Shown here piece after piece: positions 1-9,767 of a DNA stretch of 64,000 nt. The notes beneath the pieces are model-generated. The model had not been told where the DNA came from, searched no databases, and saw only the letters and a program-made list of their open reading frames with translations. The translations under genes and the position numbers were made by a program. Each line of letters begins with the position of its first letter. The stretch's first letter is position 1. Source of the stretch: Candidatus Borrarchaeum weybense (GTDB lineage Archaea > Asgardarchaeota > Sifarchaeia > Borrarchaeales > Borrarchaeaceae); contig JAHQJS010000004.1 of the NCBI GenBank assembly GCA_019057385.1, positions 946,727-1,010,726 of the forward strand, read 5' to 3'.

Positions 1-501
1 TGGTCTGAGGGAACAGAACCTGCATTCACAATAATTCCAAATTATTTTATTACAGGTATTTTAGCAATGAGTATTGGTCTGTTAATGATTATTTGGGCTG
101 CTCTATTTATTGAAAGGAAATATGGTGTCCGAATACTATTTCTACTGTCAATTACATTATTTTTGGTAGGAGGAGGGTTTGCACCACTACCGGTCGCATT
201 ATTAGCTAGTTTTGTTGCAACTAGCATAAATAGTCCCTTAAACTGGTGGCGTACCCATCTCCCTGAGAACATTCAGAACATGCTTGTCAAGCTATGGCCG
301 TGGAATGTCATCGTAGCTGTATTTTTATTTTTGTTTGCTGTTTTTGTCGCAATATTTGGCTATCCCATAATATGGTTTTTGTCTGCTGAACTTACTGTAT
401 CATTTAACTTGATTATAGGTTTAATTGACCTTGGTATTATGGTGATTTCTATTCTGTCGGCAATTTCCTATGGTATCCAGAGCTCCCCAGATTCGAATTA
501 A
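1..501 (+). CDS. Membrane protein, 5' end truncated by window edge
   Basis: Frame is open from base 1 (WSEGTEPAFTIIPNYFITGILAMSIG...); several hydrophobic segments. Confidence 0.55.
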   Translation, partial: WSEGTEPAFTIIPNYFITGILAMSIGLLMIIWAALFIERKYGVRILFLLSITLFLVGGGFAPLPVALLASFVATSINSPLNWWRTHLPENIQNMLVKLWPWNVIVAVFLFLFAVFVAIFGYPIIWFLSAELTVSFNLIIGLIDLGIMVISILSAISYGIQSSPDSN

Positions 502-592
502 ACTGCTTAATGCAAATGAGTTTTTTGCAATTATTTAGGAATGAAAAGTGTGATTCTAATCAGGATTTGATTGATACTTTTTTAAAGAAATT

Positions 593-1456
593 TTATTTTT
601 TGGGTTTTCTAAAAGCCAGTATAAAGTCGTGAACCCTGGAAATTACCATAGTTGTCGGATATCCTAAAGGACGTGTTGTATAATGAGGATGCTCCCATAT
701 AATCATGTCTTGATATTCAAAGCCTATCTCTTTGCAGATGTGGATCATATCAATATGTATTGTGATTACTTCTGAACCTCTTCGAGAATCCTGAACTATG
801 ACCACAAAGTACTTTCCTTTTTTTAAAACCTCAAAAACAAGTCTATAGATTTTCTCAAGTTCAGAAATAAATTTATTGTAGGTCTGAATATTGCCCAAGT
901 CTCTGGAATCTTCACTATAAATTTTCCATTCTTTTTCAGTTTGTCCTGTATATTTACCGTTTATTCCATGAAGTCCGATCCAATAGGGCGGTGATGTCAA
1001 ACAAAAATCTACAGATTCTTTTTCAACATGAGAAAGAAGGTTTCTTGCATCATCGTAGATTATTTTATGATCATTAGATATTCTCGTTTTTTCATCAGAG
1101 TCGAACCAAGTCTCTATAGGTTTAGGGATTTCTTCCAGTCTTCCCTTAGCAATATTTGACCATTTTTCTGATAATTCTATTCCTAAGGCATCTCTATCTA
1201 AGTTCCTACTTACAACAACGGTTGTTCCAATTCCAACCATTGGGTCAAAAACAAAATCTCCTCTCTTAGTAAACATCCTTATCAAACGTTTTGCAACAAA
1301 ATCAGGAAAGATTGCTGGATGTCCATAATTATTTCTTACTGGTTGTTTAAATCTCCACGCAGATTTTGAGAATTGCACCCATTCTGCCCCAGTAAGGTCA
1401 TTTAGTCTATTCTCTCTCTTTTTAATTTTTTTATTGTTTTGGTTATTTTCATTCAA
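593..1456 (-). CDS. Site-specific DNA methyltransferase (N4/N6 amino class), orphan
   Basis: TSPPYW catalytic motif and FDPMVGIGTT SAM-binding motif; no adjacent restriction gene. Confidence 0.85.
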   Translation of the reverse strand: MNENNQNNKKIKKRENRLNDLTGAEWVQFSKSAWRFKQPVRNNYGHPAIFPDFVAKRLIRMFTKRGDFVFDPMVGIGTTVVVSRNLDRDALGIELSEKWSNIAKGRLEEIPKPIETWFDSDEKTRISNDHKIIYDDARNLLSHVEKESVDFCLTSPPYWIGLHGINGKYTGQTEKEWKIYSEDSRDLGNIQTYNKFISELEKIYRLVFEVLKKGKYFVVIVQDSRRGSEVITIHIDMIHICKEIGFEYQDMIIWEHPHYTTRPLGYPTTMVISRVHDFILAFRKPKK

Positions 1457-1702
1457 TTTAATCCTCTACATCTGTCAAGATCAACGATTTTCTTCTTGGC
1501 TTTAATATAGATCGTTTTTCATACAATTTTTCATTATATAAAAGACAGTTTTATCACAATAGTATGCGTGAATAATTCTATATACCTTAAGGTTCCCAAG
1601 ACGTATTGGGAATCATTATGACGAACATTACTGAAATTAGTTCCAAAGAATGGATTAAAGAACATGAACCTATTGATGATTTTCTCGCAAAATAAATGAA
1701 TA

Positions 1703-3195
1703 GTGAGCAAGGATGACATGACCCTCTATTTGGATAATTTTGAACAGATACAGAAAGGAATTCAATGGCTAAGAGAGTGGGTAATCTTTGATGAGGAGAA
1801 GTTAAAGCGACGGTTAGATCGTTCAATCGAGGCTAAAGAAGAAGATAGCTACAGTATATCTCTCGAAGAACGAATTCACGATCTAGAAATAAAATTAGAT
1901 ATAAAATATACTTCAAGAGATACACTCCCGATTTATGTGTTATCACTCTTCAACGATCCGATTGTTAAGGAATTTAAGAATGCCTCGAACTCCCCCGAGT
2001 TCTGGGAAAGTGAGTTATGCGTGAGACCTGAAGGATATTTATTGCATGAAATGGGGCTCTCATCAAATGTTTTTTTTCAAGAGGATATGACTCTCTTTAA
2101 GAGAAGTCGAAGCGTTGAAGGACGTTTATCTAATGATGATTATCACATTCCATTGTTGAGATTATTAGTAGCCTTAGAGCCAGAAAATTCTATCACAATA
2201 AGTGCCTTAAAATACAGTTTAAGTAATAAACACCATTTACTAGACATTCTTTTTGGATGTAGTTGCATTTTCATTTTAGCATTGATGGAACTTGATTATT
2301 CTAACTACATTGACATAATTGAAGATGGTATCAAACACATTAAAGGTAAACAAAACCAAGATGGATCTTGGGGGAAACACAAGCACTATGACGATATGCA
2401 TTTTGCAATAAAAGCAATATCGAGAATTAATGGAATTTATAATGACTATATAAAGAGAAGTATTGAATTCATAAAAACATCTCAGAATCCTGATGGAAGT
2501 TGGGGTGAAAAAGTCTCAATATTTCCAGAGGAGCCTGAAAAAGAGCCCATTTATGTTCATTCCGTTGATAATACTTCATACGCACTATTAAGCCTACTAG
2601 CAGTTACTCCGCCCCTTTCAATAACTCAAGAGCAATATCAGTTAGAAAAGATCCAGTACGAACAAAAAATAAATCGGAAAAAGTCAGACTTCATTCATAC
2701 GTCACCTCTCTATGACACAAAAGATAAGATACTCCATGTTACGACGTTACATGATAAAATAAGTGAAGTATTGAATAACGCAAAACACACGCTTCTCATA
2801 ATGTCTCCTTACATCGACATGCACTATAAGGAAATTACCAATTTATCAGCACGTAATCCATTACTTGACATACGAATAATCACCCGACCAAAGGATGAGA
2901 TCGGGGCGAGCGAAAGAAGATATCAAAGCATGCCATCAATTTGTTGAAAAAAGCAACCAAAGGAAAGCTAAAACATTTGGATATTATTCATTCAAGACTC
3001 ATAATTGTTGATAATCAAGAAATAATACTTTCCTCCGCTGATTTAACACTGGAAGGATTAGCCGACGAATTTAATGCGGGAATTTATACGAGAGATCCTG
3101 AACTTGTTAAACAGTCCATAGACTATTTTGAGAACACTTGGAACTATGAAGATATTGTTGCTAAGATAAAAAATGAAAAACAGTTAGAATATTGA
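1703..3195 (+). pseudogene. Prenyltransferase/squalene-cyclase-like repeat protein with C-terminal PLD-like domain, frameshifted near 2900
   Basis: Repeats QNQDGSWG and QNPDGSWGE. The PLD half starts in 1703..2947 (IMSPYIDMHYKEI) and continues in another frame (HSRLIIVDNQEIILSSADLTLEGLADEFNAGIY) in 2941..3195. Confidence 0.65.
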
Positions 3196-3228
3196 GGTCT
3201 TATATTTCTTTATTCCTTTTTTTTAGAA

Positions 3229-3426
3229 TTATAGCTTCTCGAACTGCTCAATGATCTCAAAAAATTCTTGTTTTTCCAACATTGACCTGTAGTTCTCCAG
3301 ATCTTTGATGAGTCCCTCCATACTTTCAGATTGTTTTGCTAGTTGAAGTACAAAAGCTAATGTTTTATTAATTGCGGTCTTGGTATCAAGAGATACGACT
3401 ATTTTTTTATTACTGGGAAACAACAT
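3229..3426 (-). CDS. Small hypothetical protein
   Basis: 65 aa; GAGGTGAG-like RBS just before the ATG. Confidence 0.4.
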   Translation of the reverse strand: MLFPSNKKIVVSLDTKTAINKTLAFVLQLAKQSESMEGLIKDLENYRSMLEKQEFFEIIEQFEKL

Positions 3427-3551
3427 CTCACCTCACATTTGTTGATGAATTCCACTATTTTTGTCGTATATCTTAGTATAAATAACTAACGGGAAGAACA
3501 GTCAGTTTAAACGAATATTAGGCGAGGAGAGAGACCCAGGTAAAAATGACC

Positions 3552-3613
3552 CCATCACTTGTTTTAAAAAAACGACAAAATCATGAAAAACATAATATAC
3601 GGGTATACTCATG
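3552..3613. repeat. Copy 1 of ~62-bp direct repeat with internal inverted repeat AATCATGA...TCATGATT
   Basis: Aligns with 5478-5540: ccatcact..tt.aaaaaaaacgaca.aaatcatgaaaaa.ataatatac..gtat..tcatg. Confidence 0.75.
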
Positions 3614-3647
3614 ATTTATTTTAAATAGAAAATAGGGAGGGACTTCT

Positions 3648-4922
3648 ATGAAGTTAAGCGAATTTTTACTCACCCTAAACAAGAACGAATTAACCAATAT
3701 TGCTCGGAAAAGTGGAGTAAGTGGATACAGTAAACTCAAAAAGGAAGCACTTATTGATTTGATAGTATCCCACATGAGCAATCCTGAAACCTTGGAAGAG
3801 CATCATCTATTCCTTTTAACGCCATCGGCCATAGAACTCTTAAAGATACTCCTAACGGCAGGCGGACGGATGAAAGATGATGGTCTGAGAAAAGAAATGT
3901 TGAAAATACGATCTAGCACAACCTACTATAAAGCTCTCAGGGAAGTCCAAGCGTTATCATTGGTATTCGAGGAGTGGGAAGAGGAAGAGAGAGAAGACTA
4001 TTGGGAAGAGAGCTATTTCTACACAATTCCTGAAGATTTGATCGCCCCACTATCAAAGATAACGGAAACCATTGTTCCAACCACGGTTGATGAGGAGGAA
4101 GAAGGGGATATCGGAGAAATAACATCTTTTGACGACCTTCTTGATACATTCTACACGAAGGACGAATTGAAGGAACTAGTAAGAGAAGCGGGACTCAAAG
4201 TAAGTGGTAAAAAGGCCGAATTAATCGATCGGGTACTTTATGAAAGCGTGTATGACCTCGATGTACTTCTTGATACCCTTTTCAGCAAGTCAATCCTACG
4301 TGAGATATGTTCCTTTCTCGGACTTCCAGTATCTGGGACGAAAATAACGCTCATCCAAAGAATAATCGATAAGGTGCCGCCAAAAAAAGAACGAAAAATG
4401 GCTCCCGTCACTCCAACACCAGAAGTACAGCCAGCCCTTGCGAAACCGTCTGTTGCTGCAGTTGAAACCGCTCCTGAGGTGACTCCTGAACCACTCGTAA
4501 GAATAAAGTCTAAGCAACTTTTTGAGGATCTCTATGAACTGATGAGACAGCTTCCCGTCGAGAGTTTAAAACTTTCTAGGAAAACAGGAGCAAAGGAAAA
4601 AGATATAGAACGATTTGTGTATGGCTCATTACTTACTTGGGGTCAACAAAAGGGAATTAATGTCGACAATCAAGCCGTAGGATTGTTAGGTCCAGATGTC
4701 AGGGTGCCAGATATAAGTATCGGAAATTACGATGTGGCCATTGAGTTGAAATATATTTCCGCTGTTGAGGATGCAAGAGCCGCCTTTGGACAGGCGCATG
4801 AATATGCAGACCGCTGGAAATATGTTATTCTCTATGTATTCGACCCAAATAACAACTTTACCCCGTCATTAGAGAAAGCACTCAAGAATAATCCGCAGAT
4901 CAAAGTCATCATTCGAAGATAG
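3648..4922 (+). CDS. SAP-repeat protein with C-terminal PD-(D/E)XK nuclease-like domain
   Basis: SAP-like helices (LTNIARKSGVSGYSKLKKEALIDLI; DELKELVREAGLKVSGKKAELIDRVL; ILREICSFLGLPVSGTKITLIQRII); C-terminal PDISIGNYDVAIELKYISAVEDARAAFGQAHEYA. Confidence 0.75.
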   Translation: MKLSEFLLTLNKNELTNIARKSGVSGYSKLKKEALIDLIVSHMSNPETLEEHHLFLLTPSAIELLKILLTAGGRMKDDGLRKEMLKIRSSTTYYKALREVQALSLVFEEWEEEEREDYWEESYFYTIPEDLIAPLSKITETIVPTTVDEEEEGDIGEITSFDDLLDTFYTKDELKELVREAGLKVSGKKAELIDRVLYESVYDLDVLLDTLFSKSILREICSFLGLPVSGTKITLIQRIIDKVPPKKERKMAPVTPTPEVQPALAKPSVAAVETAPEVTPEPLVRIKSKQLFEDLYELMRQLPVESLKLSRKTGAKEKDIERFVYGSLLTWGQQKGINVDNQAVGLLGPDVRVPDISIGNYDVAIELKYISAVEDARAAFGQAHEYADRWKYVILYVFDPNNNFTPSLEKALKNNPQIKVIIRR

Positions 4923-4954
4923 AATTATAAACCTCTTTTTCCTATTTTTTTACC

Positions 4955-5455
4955 ATGTATGTTGTCAGATTCAAGGATAAAAGCCTAGAAAAGCGTGTGT
5001 ATGACTATATCCAAGAAAATTCTGAAGTTGAGATATTTTTAGGCTTAATTGGTTTTTTACGAGGTAGTGGAACAAAAGATATTGAATACATGATTAATGA
5101 TGTTATTCCTTTTCCAAATCTTAGTTTACGACCTCAGGAAACCGTAATAGTCCCGCAAGTATGGTATGAAACCCTCACAATGTATATCCGATTAAAATTT
5201 AGGAAGGCAAACAGTATTCATCGCCCTCTAGGATGTCTTCATTCGCATCCTGGTGAGATCCCCCTACCTACTCCACATGACAAAAACTTCGCCAAGGCTC
5301 TTGCTAAAGATGCAGGAAACGCGCTTATGGTAATCGTGGGAAATAATAACCTCATGTATGCCTATAGAGCAGCAACTGATAACGATATGGAAAAAATACG
5401 TGTCCACTCAAATTATTTTAGGGTCAGAACTCGCCCTAAAAAGAATCGTTTGTGA
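4955..5455 (+). CDS. JAB/MPN (JAMM) metalloprotease-like protein
   Basis: JAMM-type motif HSHPGEIPLPTPHD (HxHPx6[S/T]xxD) plus upstream EVEIFLGLIGFLRG. Confidence 0.8.
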   Translation: MYVVRFKDKSLEKRVYDYIQENSEVEIFLGLIGFLRGSGTKDIEYMINDVIPFPNLSLRPQETVIVPQVWYETLTMYIRLKFRKANSIHRPLGCLHSHPGEIPLPTPHDKNFAKALAKDAGNALMVIVGNNNLMYAYRAATDNDMEKIRVHSNYFRVRTRPKKNRL

Positions 5456-5477
5456 AAAAGTATTACTATCTTTGAAA

Positions 5478-5540
5478 CCATCACTAATTAAAAAAAAACG
5501 ACACAAATCATGAAAAATATAATATACACGTATTTTCATG
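5478..5540. repeat. Copy 2 of ~62-bp direct repeat
   Basis: Aligns with 3552-3613; contains inverted repeat CATGAAAA...TTTTCATG. Confidence 0.75.
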
Positions 5541-6198
5541 CCTTCTCAAATATCTCTTTGGCTAATTTTAAAGTATCAACGGCCTGTTTCTTGTCAGGAA
5601 TGTTTCCTGAATGAACTATATCATTTCTTAAGTCTCTAATATTCTTTATTTCAGTTTCTTTATATACGGGTATTCCCTTTTTCTCAAGCCTTTTTATTTT
5701 ATCAGGAATACCCTCATCTAGCGGAGGACCCTTTATTCCCAGAGTTTTCATTTTTTCAGTAAGTATTATTTCGTTTGAGGTGTCAGCAAGGATTACCATT
5801 ACCATCCTCTCGAATTCATTGTCTGGGTTTAAATTTTCCGCAAACTCAAGGATACATCCAGCCCGTTGCAGCGTTATAGGTCGAGCGTCTATTAATTTTT
5901 TTACACATTCCTGAGCTAGGCGCACTACTTCAGTGGCAATACCCTTGAAATCTTCTAAGGATATGCTCGGAGTACCACTTATGTAAATAGTGTCAGTTGT
6001 GTGTATGCGCACATGCATGTCTTTTTTGTCTTCAAGATTAAGTCTACCATGATAAATAACATATTTACCTTTATCCTCAACTCGATGAGAGTTGAATTTT
6101 CTTTCTAAAGCATATTTAAGCCGATCTATGGCCTCTTTTGAAGAAATTCCAGAAACCGTTGCTTGCCTTTTATGGCTCTTATGCGTGCTCATCTTCAC
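5536..6198 (-). CDS. Hypothetical protein with HEPN-like C-terminal RNDIVH motif
   Basis: 220 aa; C-terminal IKNIRDLRNDIVHSGNIPDKKQA fits R-x4-H. Confidence 0.5.
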   Translation of the reverse strand: MKMSTHKSHKRQATVSGISSKEAIDRLKYALERKFNSHRVEDKGKYVIYHGRLNLEDKKDMHVRIHTTDTIYISGTPSISLEDFKGIATEVVRLAQECVKKLIDARPITLQRAGCILEFAENLNPDNEFERMVMVILADTSNEIILTEKMKTLGIKGPPLDEGIPDKIKRLEKKGIPVYKETEIKNIRDLRNDIVHSGNIPDKKQAVDTLKLAKEIFEKA

Positions 6199-6876
6199 AC
6201 ATCTACTTTGTATTACCTATTGTCGACGTAATTAACATAAACTTATGCCATCTATTTAATATACTTTTATTTCGTTGAGTGATAAAATAAGTGACCTAGT
6301 AAAGGAGAAAAAGTTTCACCACACAGTTATCTTCTTTATGGAGTGTGTTGTGATGTTTTCTCTTAACTTTCTATCAAGTCACTTTGGATTCTGTATATAT
6401 AGTATAATAGCGAAGCCACATATCAACCTTATTCTTTATGGAAGCCTAGTGTCCACAAATCCCTCACAGAGTAGCAATGACAAAAAATGCGCTGGCTTTA
6501 TATACTCTTTTTCATTGCAACAGGTGACTGTTTGCCTCGACAGTTGGACCTATGCCTTCAATACCCCAATCACCCACATTAATTTTGTATAAAAGGCGTA
6601 GCAGTCCAACTTCCCCCCTCTCTCAAGTATTACTCAAAACACCTTCATTTATAAAGAAAAGCAGCACCTGGACACAGATCCTGAGTACCAGGACACACTT
6701 GAGTATTATTTTGTGTCTTTTTTCGATATAAAATATCTTTCGAGTACACGCAGATAACACTCGAAGAAAGTCGGCTGTTAAGTGATCAAGTAAATAAAAA
6801 AAGAAAATTATGTAGGGAGTGATTTTTTCGTGGTTTGTAGACATCGTCTGTAAACTATTTTTGGAAGTTACGACAA

Positions 6877-9007
6877 TTATTTAACTTTAGGAAGTAGCAT
6901 ATGAAAGGTACTCCCTTCACCAATTCGACTTTCCGCCCATATTTTACCGCCGTGCATCGTCACATATCTTTTCGTGATAGCTAGTCCTAGTCCTGTGCGT
7001 TCGAACTCGGATGGGAAGTGAACGGATTCAGGAATATCTGCTACGTGAAACGGCTGAAATATCTTTTCAAGATCCTCTTCTGCGATACCTATTCCCGTGT
7101 CTTTCACCGTGACGTGGAGGTTTTCTGCCTCTTCCAGTAATGTGATATCGATTGTACCGCCGTCAAGAGTGTATTTGATGGCATTGGAAAGCAGGTTGCC
7201 AAAAATCCTATGTATTATTTCTTTATCTAGGTAAATAAAAGGCAACATCTTAGGAGTAGTGAGTTTAAGTATATGCCTGTGTTTTAATGCTAGTGGAAAG
7301 ACTTCTTTGACAGTTTGGATAGCAACGGTTTTAAGTGAGCCTAACGCCATCTTCGGTTTTATGGTACCTGCTTCTAGGTGAGAGTAATCAAGGAGGTTGT
7401 TTATAAGCACGGCGAGTCTTTTAGCATTCCGAGAAATAATCCCTATCCTTCTATTAACATCTGCAGGAAGATTCATGTTTTTACTTGTTATTTCAAGAAG
7501 TTCGACATGTGCTTTCAGGGCGCTTAATGGAGTTCGAAGTTCATGGGCAGCTACATTGATGAACTGTGTTTTCATTTGCTCAAGTTCCTGTCGCTCGGTG
7601 ATATCCTTCGCCACTTCCACAATAGCTACAATGCTTCCCTCGGCGTCTCGTACTGGAGAACTTGTGACCAGGATATGACTACGCCTTCCCTCCGGAAGTA
7701 TGTTAACTCGTTCCGAAATAACTGTTTTTCCTTCATTAAACACCGTCTCGAAATAACAGTCAGGACAGCGTTCATCTAAACCCTTATACGCTTCGTAACA
7801 CTTCTTACCGATGACGTCTCCCCAGACGTCCTTCATTGGCTGATTCATCCAGATGATGTCTAAAGCCTTATTTTGGATCGTGATTTGGTCTCCGATTCCA
7901 GCCAACATTGCCTTGAGTTTTTCTTCTGATTCTTTTAAGGCCTTTGTTCGTTCCTCAACGATCTTTTCCAGGTTTTCGGCATAGTCTTTCAGTTTTTTTT
8001 CCAATAGTTTTCGTTCAGTGATATCTTTAAACACTTCCACAACTGCTACAATGTGTCCCTCAGCGTCTCGTACTGGAGAACTTGTGACTAAAACAGGAAT
8101 ACTCCTTCCATCCAGAAGTACGCTAACTCGTTCCGAAACAACCGTTTTTCCTTCATTAAACACCGTCTCGAAATAACAGTCAGGACAGGGCGCATCTAAT
8201 CCCTTATACACTTCGTAACACTTCTTATCGATGACGTCCCCCCAGATGTCCTTTATTGGCTGATTCACCCAGATGATGTCTAAATCCTTATTTTGAATCG
8301 TAATTTGGTCTCCAATTCCGGTCAAAATTGCCTGCAGTTTTCCTTTCGATTCTTTTAAGGCCTTTGTTCGTTCCTCAACGATCTTTTCCAGGTTTTCAGT
8401 ATACTCTTTCAGTTGTTTCTCCAATTCCTTTCTTTTCTCAACGATCTTTTCTAGGTTTTCAGCATACTCTCTTTGTTTTCTCTCCAATAGTTTTCGTTCA
8501 GTGATATCCTTGCCCACATCCACAATAGCTACGATGTTTCCCTCGGCGTCTCGTACTGGAGAACTTGTGACCAAAATAGGAGTCCGCCTTCCATCCGGAA
8601 GTATATCAACTTGTTCCGAAACAACCGTTCTTCCTTCATTAATCATCGTCTCGACATAACAGTCAGGACAGGGCACATCTAACCCCTTATACACTTTATA
8701 GCACTTCTTACCGATGACATCTCCCCAAATATCCTTTACTGGCTGATTCATCCAGATGATGTCTAAAGCCTTATTTTGGATCGTGATTTGGTCTCCGATT
8801 CCGGTCAAAATTGCCTGCAGTTTTCCTTTCGATTCTTTTAAAGCCTTCGTTCGTTCTTCAATGTTCTTTTCGAGATTTGCAATATGTTCTGCTATCTTTT
8901 CCTCAGTCTGCTTGCGATCAGTGATCTCTCTTTTTATCGCATCCTTTACATCTGTTGGAACATCTTCCCTATCTAAATACTCTTGTAAGTCCGTTTATAT
9001 CACCCAT
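6877..9007 (-). CDS. Multi-PAS sensor histidine kinase; 5' end probably frameshifted near 8994
   Basis: Three PAS copies (GIGDQITIQNK..DIIW.NQP), HELRTPLSAL H-box, GNLLSNAIKYT N-box, DTGIGI G-box. Coding frame is open to ~8994; ATG at 9007-9005 (MGDI...) is in another frame. Confidence 0.85.
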
Positions 9008-9133
9008 ATCACCGATTTACGACTGCTTCTTGCCCCAAAATAATTCTTAGAACCTTTGCGAGAGATAACAATCAAGAAGAAGAAATACTTGTTTAATAAT
9101 TTAAACTGAAATATACAAATATATAAGAGTTCT

Positions 9134-9167
9134 GAGCACACTCTTCGGTGTTTTAGTTTGCTAGTAA
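9134..9167. promoter_or_regulatory. Shared motif copy 1 upstream of histidine kinase 1
   Basis: gagcacactcttcggtgttttagtttgctag resembles aacacgcttgtcggtgtcttaaatagtttgtag at 11371. Confidence 0.4.
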
Positions 9168-9286
9168 AATGCCTTCATATTCTATATTGAAGGACTAAAA
9201 GGTCTATATATTGTTTTAAAAGGCAAACTTAGACAGAATGAGAACTCTTAGATCCAATTAAAGTAAAAATCTGCGAAGAAGGCATA

Positions 9287-9568
9287 ATGTCTTTTAAACA
9301 TCTGGTTGAACTTACCTTCCTATTCGGCTGTATTGATGATAAAATTAGAGATAAGATAATCTGCTTTGATCGTGAGAGAAACCAAATCGCACATAGACTT
9401 CTAAAAATGGAAATTCCTTCGCAAAAGCTTAAGCAAATATGTTCACGGGGTTTGCAGTTGTTGGACGCATTGGAAACATCTTTTTCACAGATAATTCCAA
9501 AGCCCAAGTTCATAAAAATGAGAGCGTTTAAAATCATATCACTAACCCCTCCTAAATCGGGTACATGA
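9287..9568 (+). CDS. Small HEPN-like hypothetical protein, possibly 5'-truncated
   Basis: DRERNQIAHRLLK fits R-x4-H; frame is open upstream to 9242 without an ATG. Confidence 0.35.
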   Translation: MSFKHLVELTFLFGCIDDKIRDKIICFDRERNQIAHRLLKMEIPSQKLKQICSRGLQLLDALETSFSQIIPKPKFIKMRAFKIISLTPPKSGT

Positions 9569-9767
9569 AATCCTGTAAATGTTAGTTTTTCACTTATGTT
9601 CTAAGATAAAGTTCTCTTTTTTCGATGTTTTGCGACCGTTATCAAACTATGCCGATCTCAATTCTTAGAGCATTTCAGGATTTTAGTCTAAGTTCCTAGG
9701 ATGAATTTCTAAAAAACTAATTTGTTAGGAATTACTCTTATCAAAATCGTATCTGACAACCTGCTTA

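Noticed and set aside
6275-6592. 105-aa ORF
   Set aside because: Low-complexity, no recognisable motif or RBS; likely chance ORF in an intergenic region
6623-6844. 73-aa minus-strand ORF and CCTGG/CCAGG inverted repeat
   Set aside because: Weak inverted repeat and no coding evidence; not enough to call a feature
7397-7779. ORFs antisense to the PAS kinase
   Set aside because: Lie inside a well-supported gene on the opposite strand; no domain signature
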